From the NCBI GenBank assembly GCA_020722405.1, contig DYKW01000115.1, forward strand, positions 1 through 6,033: 6,033 nt of DNA, given 5' to 3'. The stretch is from Anaerolinea thermophila. GTDB taxonomy: Bacteria > Chloroflexota > Anaerolineae > Anaerolineales > DRKV01. A model generated the notes under the pieces. That model searched no databases, was not told where the DNA came from, and saw nothing but the letters and a program-made list of their open reading frames with translations. The position numbers and the translations under genes were made by a program. Positions 1 to 6,004 of this stretch are shown here, one piece after another; the first letter of the stretch is position 1; the number at the start of each line of letters is the position of its first letter.

Positions 1-260
1 AGATACGAATGCAGGATAAAATAACAACCATGGGGTATTCAAAACTGATTTTATCGCAGTTTGAGTGTCATAGCAATAACCGCAGCGTTTTTATCACAAA
101 CTGGAGTCTGGCGAAACCGGCGGACAGCCAAAATAGCCCACAGATGGCGCAGATTCACCCTACGGGTACAATGACACCGATTTTTTAAGTCACTCTGCGG
201 CGAAAAACCATGTAATTTTGGGCATGGTTCAGAAATCTGTAAACACTTACAACCAATCGT

Positions 261-305
261 GGTGTTCCCCCCCTCCCCCAAATTGGGGGAGGGGGGGAAT
301 ACACC
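261..305. repeat. C-tract/G-tract palindrome
   Basis: GGTGTT followed by C7-T-C5 faces G5-A-G7 followed by AATACACC, with only about three unpaired bases at the centre. The arms pair along about 20 bp, with a 2-base bulge near the outer end (299-300). The stem is extremely GC-rich, and each strand carries homopurine G-runs. It lies in gene-free DNA 178 bases past oppF. Similar C/G-tract palindromes are, from memory, dispersed in some bacterial genomes, including Chloroflexota; only one copy is in this window. It may be a dispersed repeat or a secondary transcription barrier. Confidence 0.6.
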
Positions 306-406
306 AGAGAAAAGTGTAAATTTATTTCCGGCGGAAAATGAACCATCCCTAATTTTGCGGTCGAATAAGAAAATGCCAGAGTTCAGTACTTTACACGGAT
401 AATGCA

Positions 407-434
407 AGACCGCCATAAGATTGCATGGCGGTCT
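407..434 (-). terminator. Hairpin after oppF, possible transcription terminator
   Basis: AGACCGCCAT (407-416) and ATGGCGGTCT (425-434) form a perfect 10-bp stem with an 8-base loop, 48 bases past the oppF stop. Its place and strength suit the end of the operon. On the minus strand the stem is followed by TGCATTATCC, a poor T-run, so it is not a classical intrinsic terminator. It could act with Rho or protect the 3' end of the message. Confidence 0.5.
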
Positions 435-482
435 CGAAAAGCATCGTTTCTCACCTTAAGTGCTGACCAATAGACAACAAGC

Positions 483-1478
483 CTATTCTACTCGCCAACA
501 AGCCACCCAATGCTCAGGAAGTGCTTCACGGAAAGGCGGTTCCTCTTGAGAGCAGTGTTCCATTGCCACCGGACAACGAGGGTGGAAGCGACAGCCACTC
601 GGTGGGTTTAGTGGACTGGGGACATCACCTTCCAAGATAATGCGCTCGCGCTGGACGGTCGGGTCAGGAATGGGAATAGCCGACATCAAGGCTTGCGTAT
701 AAGGGTGCAATGGGTTACTGAAAAGTTCATCGCGTGGTGCCATTTCAACCATTTTTCCCAGATACATTACGGCTACGCGGTCAGAAATATGCTCTACCAC
801 GCTCAAATTATGCGCAATGAAAAGATAAGTCAGTCCAAATTCATGCTGCAAATCCTTGAGAATATTGAGCACTTGCGCCTGAATGGAGACATCCAACGCC
901 GAAACGGGTTCATCAGCAATGATGAACTTGGGGTTAAGGGCCAATGCACGGGCAATACCAATACGTTGACGTTGCCCACCTGAAAATTCGTGCGGGTAAC
1001 GGCGGGCATGGTAATCTTCCAGACCAACTTTGCGCAACATGTCAATCACAATATCAAAGCGTTCCTTTGGGGTCCCAATACCGTGAATTTTCAACCCCTC
1101 GGCCACCGATTCGCCAATCGGAATACGTGGATCAAGCGAGGCATAGGGATCCTGGAAGATAATCTGCATGTCCCGGCGGATGGCTTTAAGTGCCTTGCCT
1201 TTGAGTTTGAAAACATCCTGTCCATCAAAGAACACCGAGCCACCGGTGTGGTCCAGCAAGCGCAACATCGTACGTCCCACGGTGGTTTTGCCGCAGCCGG
1301 ATTCACCTACCAATCCCAGTGTTTCTCCTTTGCGGATGAAAAAACTAACATCATCTACCGCCTGCACCCAGGCTTTTACTCTCTGAAGTAGCCCTCCGCG
1401 CACAGGGAAGTATTTGACCAGGTTATGAACCTCGACAAGTTTTTGTGGTTTATTATTCGTTTTGGTCATTTCACTCAT
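483..1478 (-). CDS. oppF: OppF/DppF-type ABC transporter ATP-binding protein
   Basis: Second cytoplasmic ATPase, expected to form a heterodimer with the OppD-like product. Numbered from the ATG at 1478 (331 residues): Walker A GESGCGKT at 58-65, Q-loop FQDPYASLDP at 108-117, signature SGGQRQR at 166-172, Walker B FIIADEPVSALD at 185-196 with catalytic Glu190, and switch His223 in IAHNL. PYASLDPR and EPVSALDVSIQAQ are typical of OppF rather than OppD. The C-terminal extension has NPLHPYTQALMSAIP and cysteines at 296, 302, 309 and 327 (CRFHPRCPVAMEHC), matching the iron-sulfur pattern of the family. Several in-frame starts exist: TTG at 1496 and ATG at 1490, 1478 and 1469. I chose 1478 because GAGG lies 6 bases before it; the two upstream starts have no ribosome site. 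It begins 23 bases after oppD and is the last gene of the operon. Confidence 0.94.
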   Translation of the reverse strand: MSEMTKTNNKPQKLVEVHNLVKYFPVRGGLLQRVKAWVQAVDDVSFFIRKGETLGLVGESGCGKTTVGRTMLRLLDHTGGSVFFDGQDVFKLKGKALKAIRRDMQIIFQDPYASLDPRIPIGESVAEGLKIHGIGTPKERFDIVIDMLRKVGLEDYHARRYPHEFSGGQRQRIGIARALALNPKFIIADEPVSALDVSIQAQVLNILKDLQHEFGLTYLFIAHNLSVVEHISDRVAVMYLGKMVEMAPRDELFSNPLHPYTQALMSAIPIPDPTVQRERIILEGDVPSPLNPPSGCRFHPRCPVAMEHCSQEEPPFREALPEHWVACWRVE

Positions 1479-1484
1479 AATTTG

Positions 1485-1488
1485 CCTC
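1485..1488 (-). promoter_or_regulatory. Ribosome binding site that favours the 1478 start of oppF
   Basis: GAGG on the minus strand, 6 bases before ATG at 1478. The alternatives at 1496 (TTG) and 1490 (ATG) have only CCGTTTTG-type sequence ahead of them. It is a modest site, so the choice is likely but not certain. Confidence 0.55.
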
Positions 1489-1501
1489 ATATGCAAAACG
1501 G

Positions 1502-2527
1502 TTACTCGGCTGCCAGGGGCGCTTCATGTCCATCCTCATTTTGATAAAGCCAACATCGCACAAGATGTCCTTCACCAACAGGGATGAGGGCAGGTTCTAT
1601 TTCGGTACAAATTGCTAGTTGATGGTCAATGCGAGCCTTACAACGCGGCGCAAATTGACAACCAGGTGGTAAGTCTACCAAATTAGGCACTGAACCGGGA
1701 ATCGTTTCCAAACGTTCGGTCACACGTCCCAACACCGGGACGGAGGCAATCAACCCCTTCGTGTAGGGATGCATCGGTTGTTCAAAAATCGTTCGGACAT
1801 CCGCTTGCTCTACGATGCGCCCAGCATACATGACCGCCACTCGGTCAGCCATTTCGGCAATCACGCCCAAGTCATGGGTAATGAGAATCACCGATGTATT
1901 CGTGCGTTTCTGTAAATCACGCATCAAATCCAGTATCTGCGCCTGAATGGTAACATCCAAAGCAGTAGTCGGCTCATCCGCGATCAACAACTGTGGACTA
2001 AGCGCTAACGCCATAGCAATCATGACACGCTGCGCCTGTCCCCCAGACATTTCGTGTGGAAAAGCATGGGCTTTGTTTTCGGCATCTGGAATACCAACCA
2101 AGCGGAGCAATTCAACCGCGCGCTCCCAGGCCTCCTCCTTGCCTATGTTTTGGTGAATCTGAAAGACTTCAGCGACCTGGTCACCTACCTTGAAAACCGG
2201 GTTTAGGCTGGTTTGTGGCTGCTGGAAAATCATGGACATGCGATTGCCGCGCATATCCACCATTTCATCTTCGCTTAATTCCAAGAGGCTGCGTCCTTCG
2301 AAGAAAATCTCACCATCCACAATTTTGCCGGGGATGCCCACCAGACGCATAATGGAAAGCGAGGTTACGCTCTTCCCGCAGCCGGATTCGCCAACCAGAC
2401 CCAGTATCTCACCACGCTGCACGGTAAAATCCACTCCATCGACAGCCTTAACCACACCATCTTCGGTGAAGAAATAGGTTTTGAGATTACGTACCTCCAG
2501 CAAATTATCAACGCTTTGTTCAGTCAC
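1502..2527 (-). CDS. oppD: OppD/DppD-type ABC transporter ATP-binding protein
   Basis: Cytoplasmic ATPase subunit that powers import with its OppF-like partner. In order: Walker A GESGCGKS at 46-53, Q-loop FQQPQTSLNP at 101-110, ABC signature SGGQAQR at 161-167, Walker B LLIADEPTTALD at 180-191 with the catalytic Glu at 185, and the switch His in LITHDL at 218. All nucleotide-binding residues are intact. The C-terminal oligopeptide-family extension follows (PMHPYTKGLIASVP at 251-264). It carries four cysteines at 290, 296, 307 and 325, in the place where related ATPases bind a [4Fe-4S] cluster. The second-to-third cysteine gap is 10 residues, against 6 in the OppF-like neighbour. At 341 residues the length is normal. 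The start is GTG, supported by a strong GGGAGGAG just upstream; no in-frame ATG lies near it. Confidence 0.95.
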   Translation of the reverse strand: MTEQSVDNLLEVRNLKTYFFTEDGVVKAVDGVDFTVQRGEILGLVGESGCGKSVTSLSIMRLVGIPGKIVDGEIFFEGRSLLELSEDEMVDMRGNRMSMIFQQPQTSLNPVFKVGDQVAEVFQIHQNIGKEEAWERAVELLRLVGIPDAENKAHAFPHEMSGGQAQRVMIAMALALSPQLLIADEPTTALDVTIQAQILDLMRDLQKRTNTSVILITHDLGVIAEMADRVAVMYAGRIVEQADVRTIFEQPMHPYTKGLIASVPVLGRVTERLETIPGSVPNLVDLPPGCQFAPRCKARIDHQLAICTEIEPALIPVGEGHLVRCWLYQNEDGHEAPLAAE

Positions 2528-2530
2528 AGG

Positions 2531-2537
2531 CTCCTCC
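2531..2537 (-). promoter_or_regulatory. Ribosome binding site that fixes the GTG start of oppD
   Basis: GGAGGAG on the minus strand, with the GGAGG core 5 bases before GTG at 2527. It is the strongest ribosome site in the window and supports the non-ATG start. No in-frame ATG occurs in the first part of the gene. Confidence 0.8.
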
Positions 2538-2578
2538 CAAAAAAAGGTTGCATAAAAACACTTCCTTATCCGTTCATA

Positions 2579-3133
2579 TTACGGTTCGATGTCGATCTCG
2601 CACAAGCCTTGCGAACGCACATATAAGACCAATGCGGTACGACTTTCAATATGCAAAGAACCGGCAATTGGGTAACCCGCATTCCGCCCAAAAATGGCGT
2701 TGGTATTGGCATGCCTTCCAACCAAAGGAATGATCAAATGCTCTACGTTTGAAAAGAACTTAACCGTAGAATGAATCCGCACCGGAGGAGCATACTGCAA
2801 TTCCAAAGCCGCCATACGCGGGTGGGTGTGATAATCATTGTAAGTTACTTCCGAAAGGCTGAGTGAATCCCAACGTTTCGGGCCGGAAAGGGCTTCATTC
2901 GCCAGGTTGGTTAGACCTTGAAAGGCTGGTGTCCCAGGGGGAATTTGTATTGGTTGCCCATAACAATAAAGGGTTATCGCTATCGGCTGCTCAGAAAATT
3001 TCGATTGGAACCAGCGCGGATCACCGGTATTGATAGTGATGATCCCATAAATCACAATAACTAATATTACCAACGTAGAAAGCAATAGTTTCCAAATGGA
3101 TGGCTTTTGGCGCTCTTCGTAAATAGATGGCAT
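2579..3133 (-). CDS. Unrecognised single-pass membrane protein with an outer domain, encoded inside the opp operon
   Basis: A protein of 184 residues that I do not recognise. It has a short charged N-terminus (YEERQKPSIWK), one strong membrane segment at about 13-35 (KLLLSTLVILVIVIYGIITI) and then about 145 residues of mixed, globular-looking sequence. The few positive charges before the helix suggest an N-in anchor with the rest outside. There is no lipobox. Cysteines at 57 (LYCYGQ) and 178 (GLCEI) could form a disulfide outside the cell; this is inference. Motifs that might be conserved are IPPGTPAF, KRWDSLSLSE and NVEHLIIPLVGRHA. It sits between oppC (45 bases before) and oppD (51 bases after) on the same strand, so it is probably co-expressed and may be an accessory part of the importer. 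The ATG at 3133 has no clear Shine-Dalgarno; no better in-frame start is visible. That it is a real gene is supported by its position, strand and protein-like composition. Confidence 0.8.
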   Translation of the reverse strand: MPSIYEERQKPSIWKLLLSTLVILVIVIYGIITINTGDPRWFQSKFSEQPIAITLYCYGQPIQIPPGTPAFQGLTNLANEALSGPKRWDSLSLSEVTYNDYHTHPRMAALELQYAPPVRIHSTVKFFSNVEHLIIPLVGRHANTNAIFGRNAGYPIAGSLHIESRTALVLYVRSQGLCEIDIEP

Positions 3134-3178
3134 AAATTTTATTTGTGTAGTTCATGCAACAAGACCATCCAACGAACA

Positions 3179-4132
3179 TCAATGCTTTAAGCGAGGATCC
3201 ATCGCATCACGCAGACCATCACCAATGTAGTTGAAAGCCAGCGAACAGATAAAAATCGTCAAACCGGGGTAAAACACCTTGGCCGGTTGGGTCCACATGT
3301 CGCTCTGATATTCATTGAGCATGTTGCCCCAGGTAGGGATGGGCGGTTGAATACCAAAGCCCAGAAAAGAAAGCGCCGATTCAAGAATGATTACGCCTCC
3401 CAACCCCAAGGTAGCGGCTACGATAATAGGCGCCAATGAATTTGGAATCATGTGCTTCATGATGATGCCAAAATCACCCATTCCCAGCGCCTTAGCCGCC
3501 TCCGCAAACTCCTGATTCCGCAGCGAAAGCACCTGAGCACGTACCAGACGGCTGGCCCCCATCCAACCGAAGACAATCAAAATGATGGTAATGACCACCG
3601 CACTACTCCACTCACGCGGTAGACCGCTGATCGTGACACCACGCAATAGTGCCGAGAAGGCCAACAGCAAGGGCAGCAATGGCAACGTAATCAGAAATTC
3701 TACGAAACGTTGGATGACATCATCTATCCAACCGCCAAAATAGCCAGAAACCGCGCCAATCAACACCCCGAGTAGTTCACTAAAGAGAACCACAATGAGC
3801 GACACACTCAAAGAGATACGCCCGGCATACAACAGTCGGCTGAATACATCACGGCCAATCGCATCGGTGCCCATCGGATGAAAACTTTCTCCGGAAAACG
3901 AGGGTGGGGCATTGCGCAGCAAAATACCGGTTTCGGGATCTTTGGAGAGATCACTGACGGGATCGTAAGGGGCAACCAGTGGAGCAGCAAAACAAGCAAA
4001 AGCAATCACAATAATGGCTATCATGCCTGCCACTGCCAGTTTATGTTTACGAAACCGACGCCAGACGATGGCCCAGTAACTTTCTTCTTCAATCGTCAGT
4101 AGTTTTTCACTCTCAAGTTTAGCAATCGCCAT
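3179..4132 (-). CDS. oppC: OppC/DppC-type ABC transporter permease
   Basis: Second membrane permease of the importer, 317 residues, close to the family norm. A cytoplasmic N-terminal stretch (WAIVWRRFRKHKLAVAGM) leads into the first membrane helix at about 33-54, followed by APYDP. The hallmark HPMGTDAIGRDVFSRLLYAG is at 85-104. Further helices are at about 108-130, 145-163, 177-195, 230-255 and 287-303. The EAA loop is at about 208-235 (EFAEAAKALGMG, ending IPNSLAP). Next come SFLGFGIQPPIPTWGNML and the family-typical end YIGDGLRDAMDPRLKH. The ATG has an ideal Shine-Dalgarno, AAGGAG at 4142-4147, with 9 bases of spacing. It lies 176 bases after oppB, the widest gap in the cluster, and that gap carries promoter-like and dyad sequences of its own. 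Nothing is missing from the expected domain. Substrate specificity cannot be read from it. Confidence 0.95.
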   Translation of the reverse strand: MAIAKLESEKLLTIEEESYWAIVWRRFRKHKLAVAGMIAIIVIAFACFAAPLVAPYDPVSDLSKDPETGILLRNAPPSFSGESFHPMGTDAIGRDVFSRLLYAGRISLSVSLIVVLFSELLGVLIGAVSGYFGGWIDDVIQRFVEFLITLPLLPLLLAFSALLRGVTISGLPREWSSAVVITIILIVFGWMGASRLVRAQVLSLRNQEFAEAAKALGMGDFGIIMKHMIPNSLAPIIVAATLGLGGVIILESALSFLGFGIQPPIPTWGNMLNEYQSDMWTQPAKVFYPGLTIFICSLAFNYIGDGLRDAMDPRLKH

Positions 4133-4200
4133 GCCGAGAATCTCCTTCGATAACAGATGATTTCTAACTCCGATACTTTAAGACGATGTGTGTGGGACGT

Positions 4201-4228
4201 ATCATAGCAAAGTCCACTACTTTGCCCA
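4201..4228 (-). promoter_or_regulatory. Candidate internal promoter before oppC with a dyad in its spacer
   Basis: On the minus strand TGGGCA (4223-4228, 4 of 6 matches to TTGACA) is followed after 16 bases by TATGAT (4201-4206, 5 of 6 matches to TATAAT), which has an extended-minus-10 TG one base upstream. The oppC start is 68 bases downstream. The spacer overlaps a perfect inverted repeat, GCAAAGT-N5-ACTTTGC on the minus strand at 4207-4225, which is the size and place of a repressor operator. Promoter and operator are both inferred from pattern alone. Confidence 0.35.
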
Positions 4229-4270
4229 TCGCCTGCCGGTATCTCAAAGAGCCTGGTTTCTATTACGCAA

Positions 4271-4299
4271 GCAGGGCCCCCTACTTACAGATGCCCTGC
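4271..4299 (-). promoter_or_regulatory. Hairpin just after the oppB stop codon
   Basis: GCAGGGC (4271-4277) and GCCCTGC (4293-4299) make a perfect 7-bp GC-rich stem around a 15-base loop, beginning 9 bases past the oppB stop. On the minus strand it is followed by TTGCGTAATAG, with no T-run, so full termination is unlikely. A role in message stability or in setting the oppB:oppC ratio is possible. Its arms and an AAGTAG in the loop match the leader hairpin at 5864-5883. Confidence 0.4.
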
Positions 4300-4308
4300 A
4301 ATTGTTCA

Positions 4309-5838
4309 TCAATTGAAGCGAATGCGCGGATCAACGATGGTGTAGAGTATATCGCCCAACAAAGTGGCGATGACAACGAGAATAGCGGTGATAAACAGAA
4401 TAGCCATCACAACCGGCCAATCGTTACCACCTAAAGCATCGAAATATAACCGTCCAATGCCTGGATAGGAAAAAATGGTCTCCGTCAGCGTGGCACCGCC
4501 AAAAATGCCGGGGATTTCGAAAACAACAATGGTGATGATCGGCACCAGTGCGTTACGCATGGCATGTTTCAAAATCACCATACGTTCTGCAAGTCCCTTG
4601 GCGCGGGCCGTACGCACATAGTCCTGGCGCAACACTTCCAGCATAGAGGCGCGCATGTAACGACTCCAACCGGCCATGTACAGTAAACTGAGCATAGCCC
4701 CGGGCATGACAATGTGAATGACGCGGTCTACCAGGCTACCCGGCGTAATGTTCATTATGGCTTCCAGGCTACCGGCTGGCGCTGAACGCACCAACGACAC
4801 CCCTCCGGACGGCATGTAGGGGAGCCCCCAGGTTTTAAACTGATAGGTAAATACTAAGATGAGCATCAGACCGAACCAGAAAACCGGCATCGCCGAACCA
4901 AAGAAGGCAAAGGTGGTAAAGATATAGTCCGCGGTACTGTACTGGTGAACCGCCGAGTAAATCCCAATTGGAATGGCAATGAGCAGCGATATCAAAGAGG
5001 CAGTGGTCATCAACAGAATGGTATTTCCCAGGCGGCTCTTGATCAAGTCCGTTACGGGCTGCGAGGGCGAGAGTTTCCAGGAAAAACCAAAATCACCGCG
5101 CAAAATGCCATGGTTATCCCCATGAAAACCGGCAAAGCGTCCTAAGAGACCATACGCTCCAAATAATCCGGAAACGTTTATCCAACGGCCTTCTTCGGGA
5201 CGAGGTTTCTCCTCCCCTTCAGGGAATTCAAAGGTCGTACTCTCGGAAACCTCAACCATGTAGTGCACATTGTTTAAGTCAGACACTTCGATGGTGCTGC
5301 CATGCACTTTAAAAACCTGGGCTGCCAATACAACATTATCGGGTGCCTGGGCTGTAGTTGGTGGCTTAACACGAATGTGATCAGCCTGAACATGCGTGGT
5401 ATCTACTTTTGTCCCGATGACCCATAACAAATAACCAGGATTCAATTGCGCCACACCAGGGTCAGCCCAAAAACGGAAATACTCCATCACCGACTCGCGT
5501 TCACCGGTAGCCTGGTTGATGGTAGTGATGGGTTTCCCGTCGCGTCCCAATCTTTCACGGGAATACTGCCCCAGCCCGACATACACCCAATCTGCACCTA
5601 GCCAGTCATCCCCAAGCAACCAGGTGATATAACGTAAGGCCAGCGGCTTATCCAGACCCAGGTAGGCTTCCAGCCGCGCAATATCCGTATCACTGACACG
5701 ACTCTTACGGTCGGCCGATAAGCGCAAACCAGAAAGTGGACCGCCAGGGGCAACGTTTAACAGAACATAAATTGCCAGCGAGGAAAGCAACACCACCAGC
5801 ACCATTTGAAACGCGCGCCGGATAAGGTAATTGGTCAT
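4309..5838 (-). CDS. oppB: OppB/DppB-type ABC transporter permease with a large extracytoplasmic insertion
   Basis: Inner-membrane permease subunit of a peptide/nickel-type ABC importer, expected to pair with the OppC-like product. The N-terminus (YLIRRAFQMVLVVLLSS, then NVAPGGPLSG) and the stretch LEAYLGLDKPLALRYITWLL are typical of OppB. Membrane segments are seen at about residues 8-28, 272-296, 308-333, 375-392, 428-448 and 476-498. The EAA coupling loop that contacts the ATPase is at about 404-434 (DYVRTARAKGLAERM, ending NALVPI), and the end TIVDPRIRFN is characteristic. At 509 residues it is about 170 longer than usual: residues 77-247 are an extra segment between the first membrane helix and GDFGFSW. 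That segment is predicted to lie outside the membrane and has a beta-rich part at about 145-227. The ATG is supported by GGAG 10 bases upstream. It is the first gene of the operon in this window. Family assignment is firm; substrate is unknown. Confidence 0.95.
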   Translation of the reverse strand: MTNYLIRRAFQMVLVVLLSSLAIYVLLNVAPGGPLSGLRLSADRKSRVSDTDIARLEAYLGLDKPLALRYITWLLGDDWLGADWVYVGLGQYSRERLGRDGKPITTINQATGERESVMEYFRFWADPGVAQLNPGYLLWVIGTKVDTTHVQADHIRVKPPTTAQAPDNVVLAAQVFKVHGSTIEVSDLNNVHYMVEVSESTTFEFPEGEEKPRPEEGRWINVSGLFGAYGLLGRFAGFHGDNHGILRGDFGFSWKLSPSQPVTDLIKSRLGNTILLMTTASLISLLIAIPIGIYSAVHQYSTADYIFTTFAFFGSAMPVFWFGLMLILVFTYQFKTWGLPYMPSGGVSLVRSAPAGSLEAIMNITPGSLVDRVIHIVMPGAMLSLLYMAGWSRYMRASMLEVLRQDYVRTARAKGLAERMVILKHAMRNALVPIITIVVFEIPGIFGGATLTETIFSYPGIGRLYFDALGGNDWPVVMAILFITAILVVIATLLGDILYTIVDPRIRFN

Positions 5839-5863
5839 GGGCTCATCGCTCCTTTCACAACAA

Positions 5864-5883
5864 CAGGGCTACTTCCCGCCCTG
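5864..5883 (-). promoter_or_regulatory. GC hairpin in the oppB leader
   Basis: CAGGGC (5864-5869) and GCCCTG (5878-5883) form a perfect 6-bp stem with an 8-base loop. It lies 26 bases before the oppB start, just upstream of the ribosome binding site (GGAG at 5849-5852). No T-run follows on the minus strand, so it is not a terminator. It might affect translation of oppB or message stability. The same arms recur in the oppB-oppC gap. Confidence 0.35.
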
Positions 5884-5975
5884 GGGGAGGATTATCAAGC
5901 CAGAAAGCGGCGTAACACAGCGCCATTTCCGGCGGTTAATTCGCTTTCATTACTGTGCGATACATCAAAAAGTTC

Positions 5976-6004
5976 ATTGTATCTGATCTGAAAATAGATT
6001 TCCA
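5976..6004 (-). promoter_or_regulatory. Candidate sigma70-like promoter of the opp operon
   Basis: On the minus strand, TGGAAA (5999-6004, 4 of 6 matches to TTGACA) and TACAAT (5976-5981, 5 of 6 matches to TATAAT) are separated by exactly 17 bases. They lie about 140 bases upstream of the oppB start in an AT-rich stretch. This would give an untranslated leader of roughly 130 bases. It assumes a house-keeping sigma factor with the usual consensus, and such matches also arise by chance. Confidence 0.45.

Larger units (their letters stand above)
1..482. other. Gene-free region downstream of oppF
   Basis: No convincing gene is present. The only open frame of note on the minus strand (51-416) begins inside the hairpin stem, reads straight through the C/G palindrome and has no ribosome site, so I treat it as noise. 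The region holds the hairpin at 407-434, the palindrome at 261-305, a small inverted repeat (AAACTG 42-47 / CAGTTT 57-62) and a doubled CRCAGAT at 139-145 and 148-154. Confidence 0.7.

Noticed and set aside
42..62. AAACTG / CAGTTT inverted repeat as a terminator
   Set aside because: The stem is 6 AT-rich base pairs with a 9-base loop and only a short T-run, so it is too weak to call.
51..416. Minus-strand open frame of 121 codons downstream of oppF
   Set aside because: It starts inside the hairpin stem at 407-434 and its central PPSPNLGEGG is simply the translation of the C/G palindrome. It has no ribosome site and its composition is not protein-like.
690..1391. Several overlapping plus-strand and off-frame open frames within oppF
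   Set aside because: They lie antisense to, or in another frame of, a gene with every ABC ATPase motif intact, and have no recognisable domain.
1947..2477. Plus-strand open frames opposite oppD
   Set aside because: They are antisense shadows of conserved oppD motifs.
3133..3160. TAAAAT as a -10 box for the small membrane protein
   Set aside because: It ends only two bases before the ATG, too close for a transcript that includes the start codon, and the best -35 candidate is poor and only 15 bases away.
4186..4434. Plus-strand open frame across the oppB-oppC gap
   Set aside because: It overlaps the end of oppB in antisense and shows no recognisable domain.
5835..5846. Tiny upstream frame ATG-AGC-CCA-TGA overlapping the oppB start
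   Set aside because: It is only three codons and too close to the GGAG (2 bases) to be well translated; probably chance.
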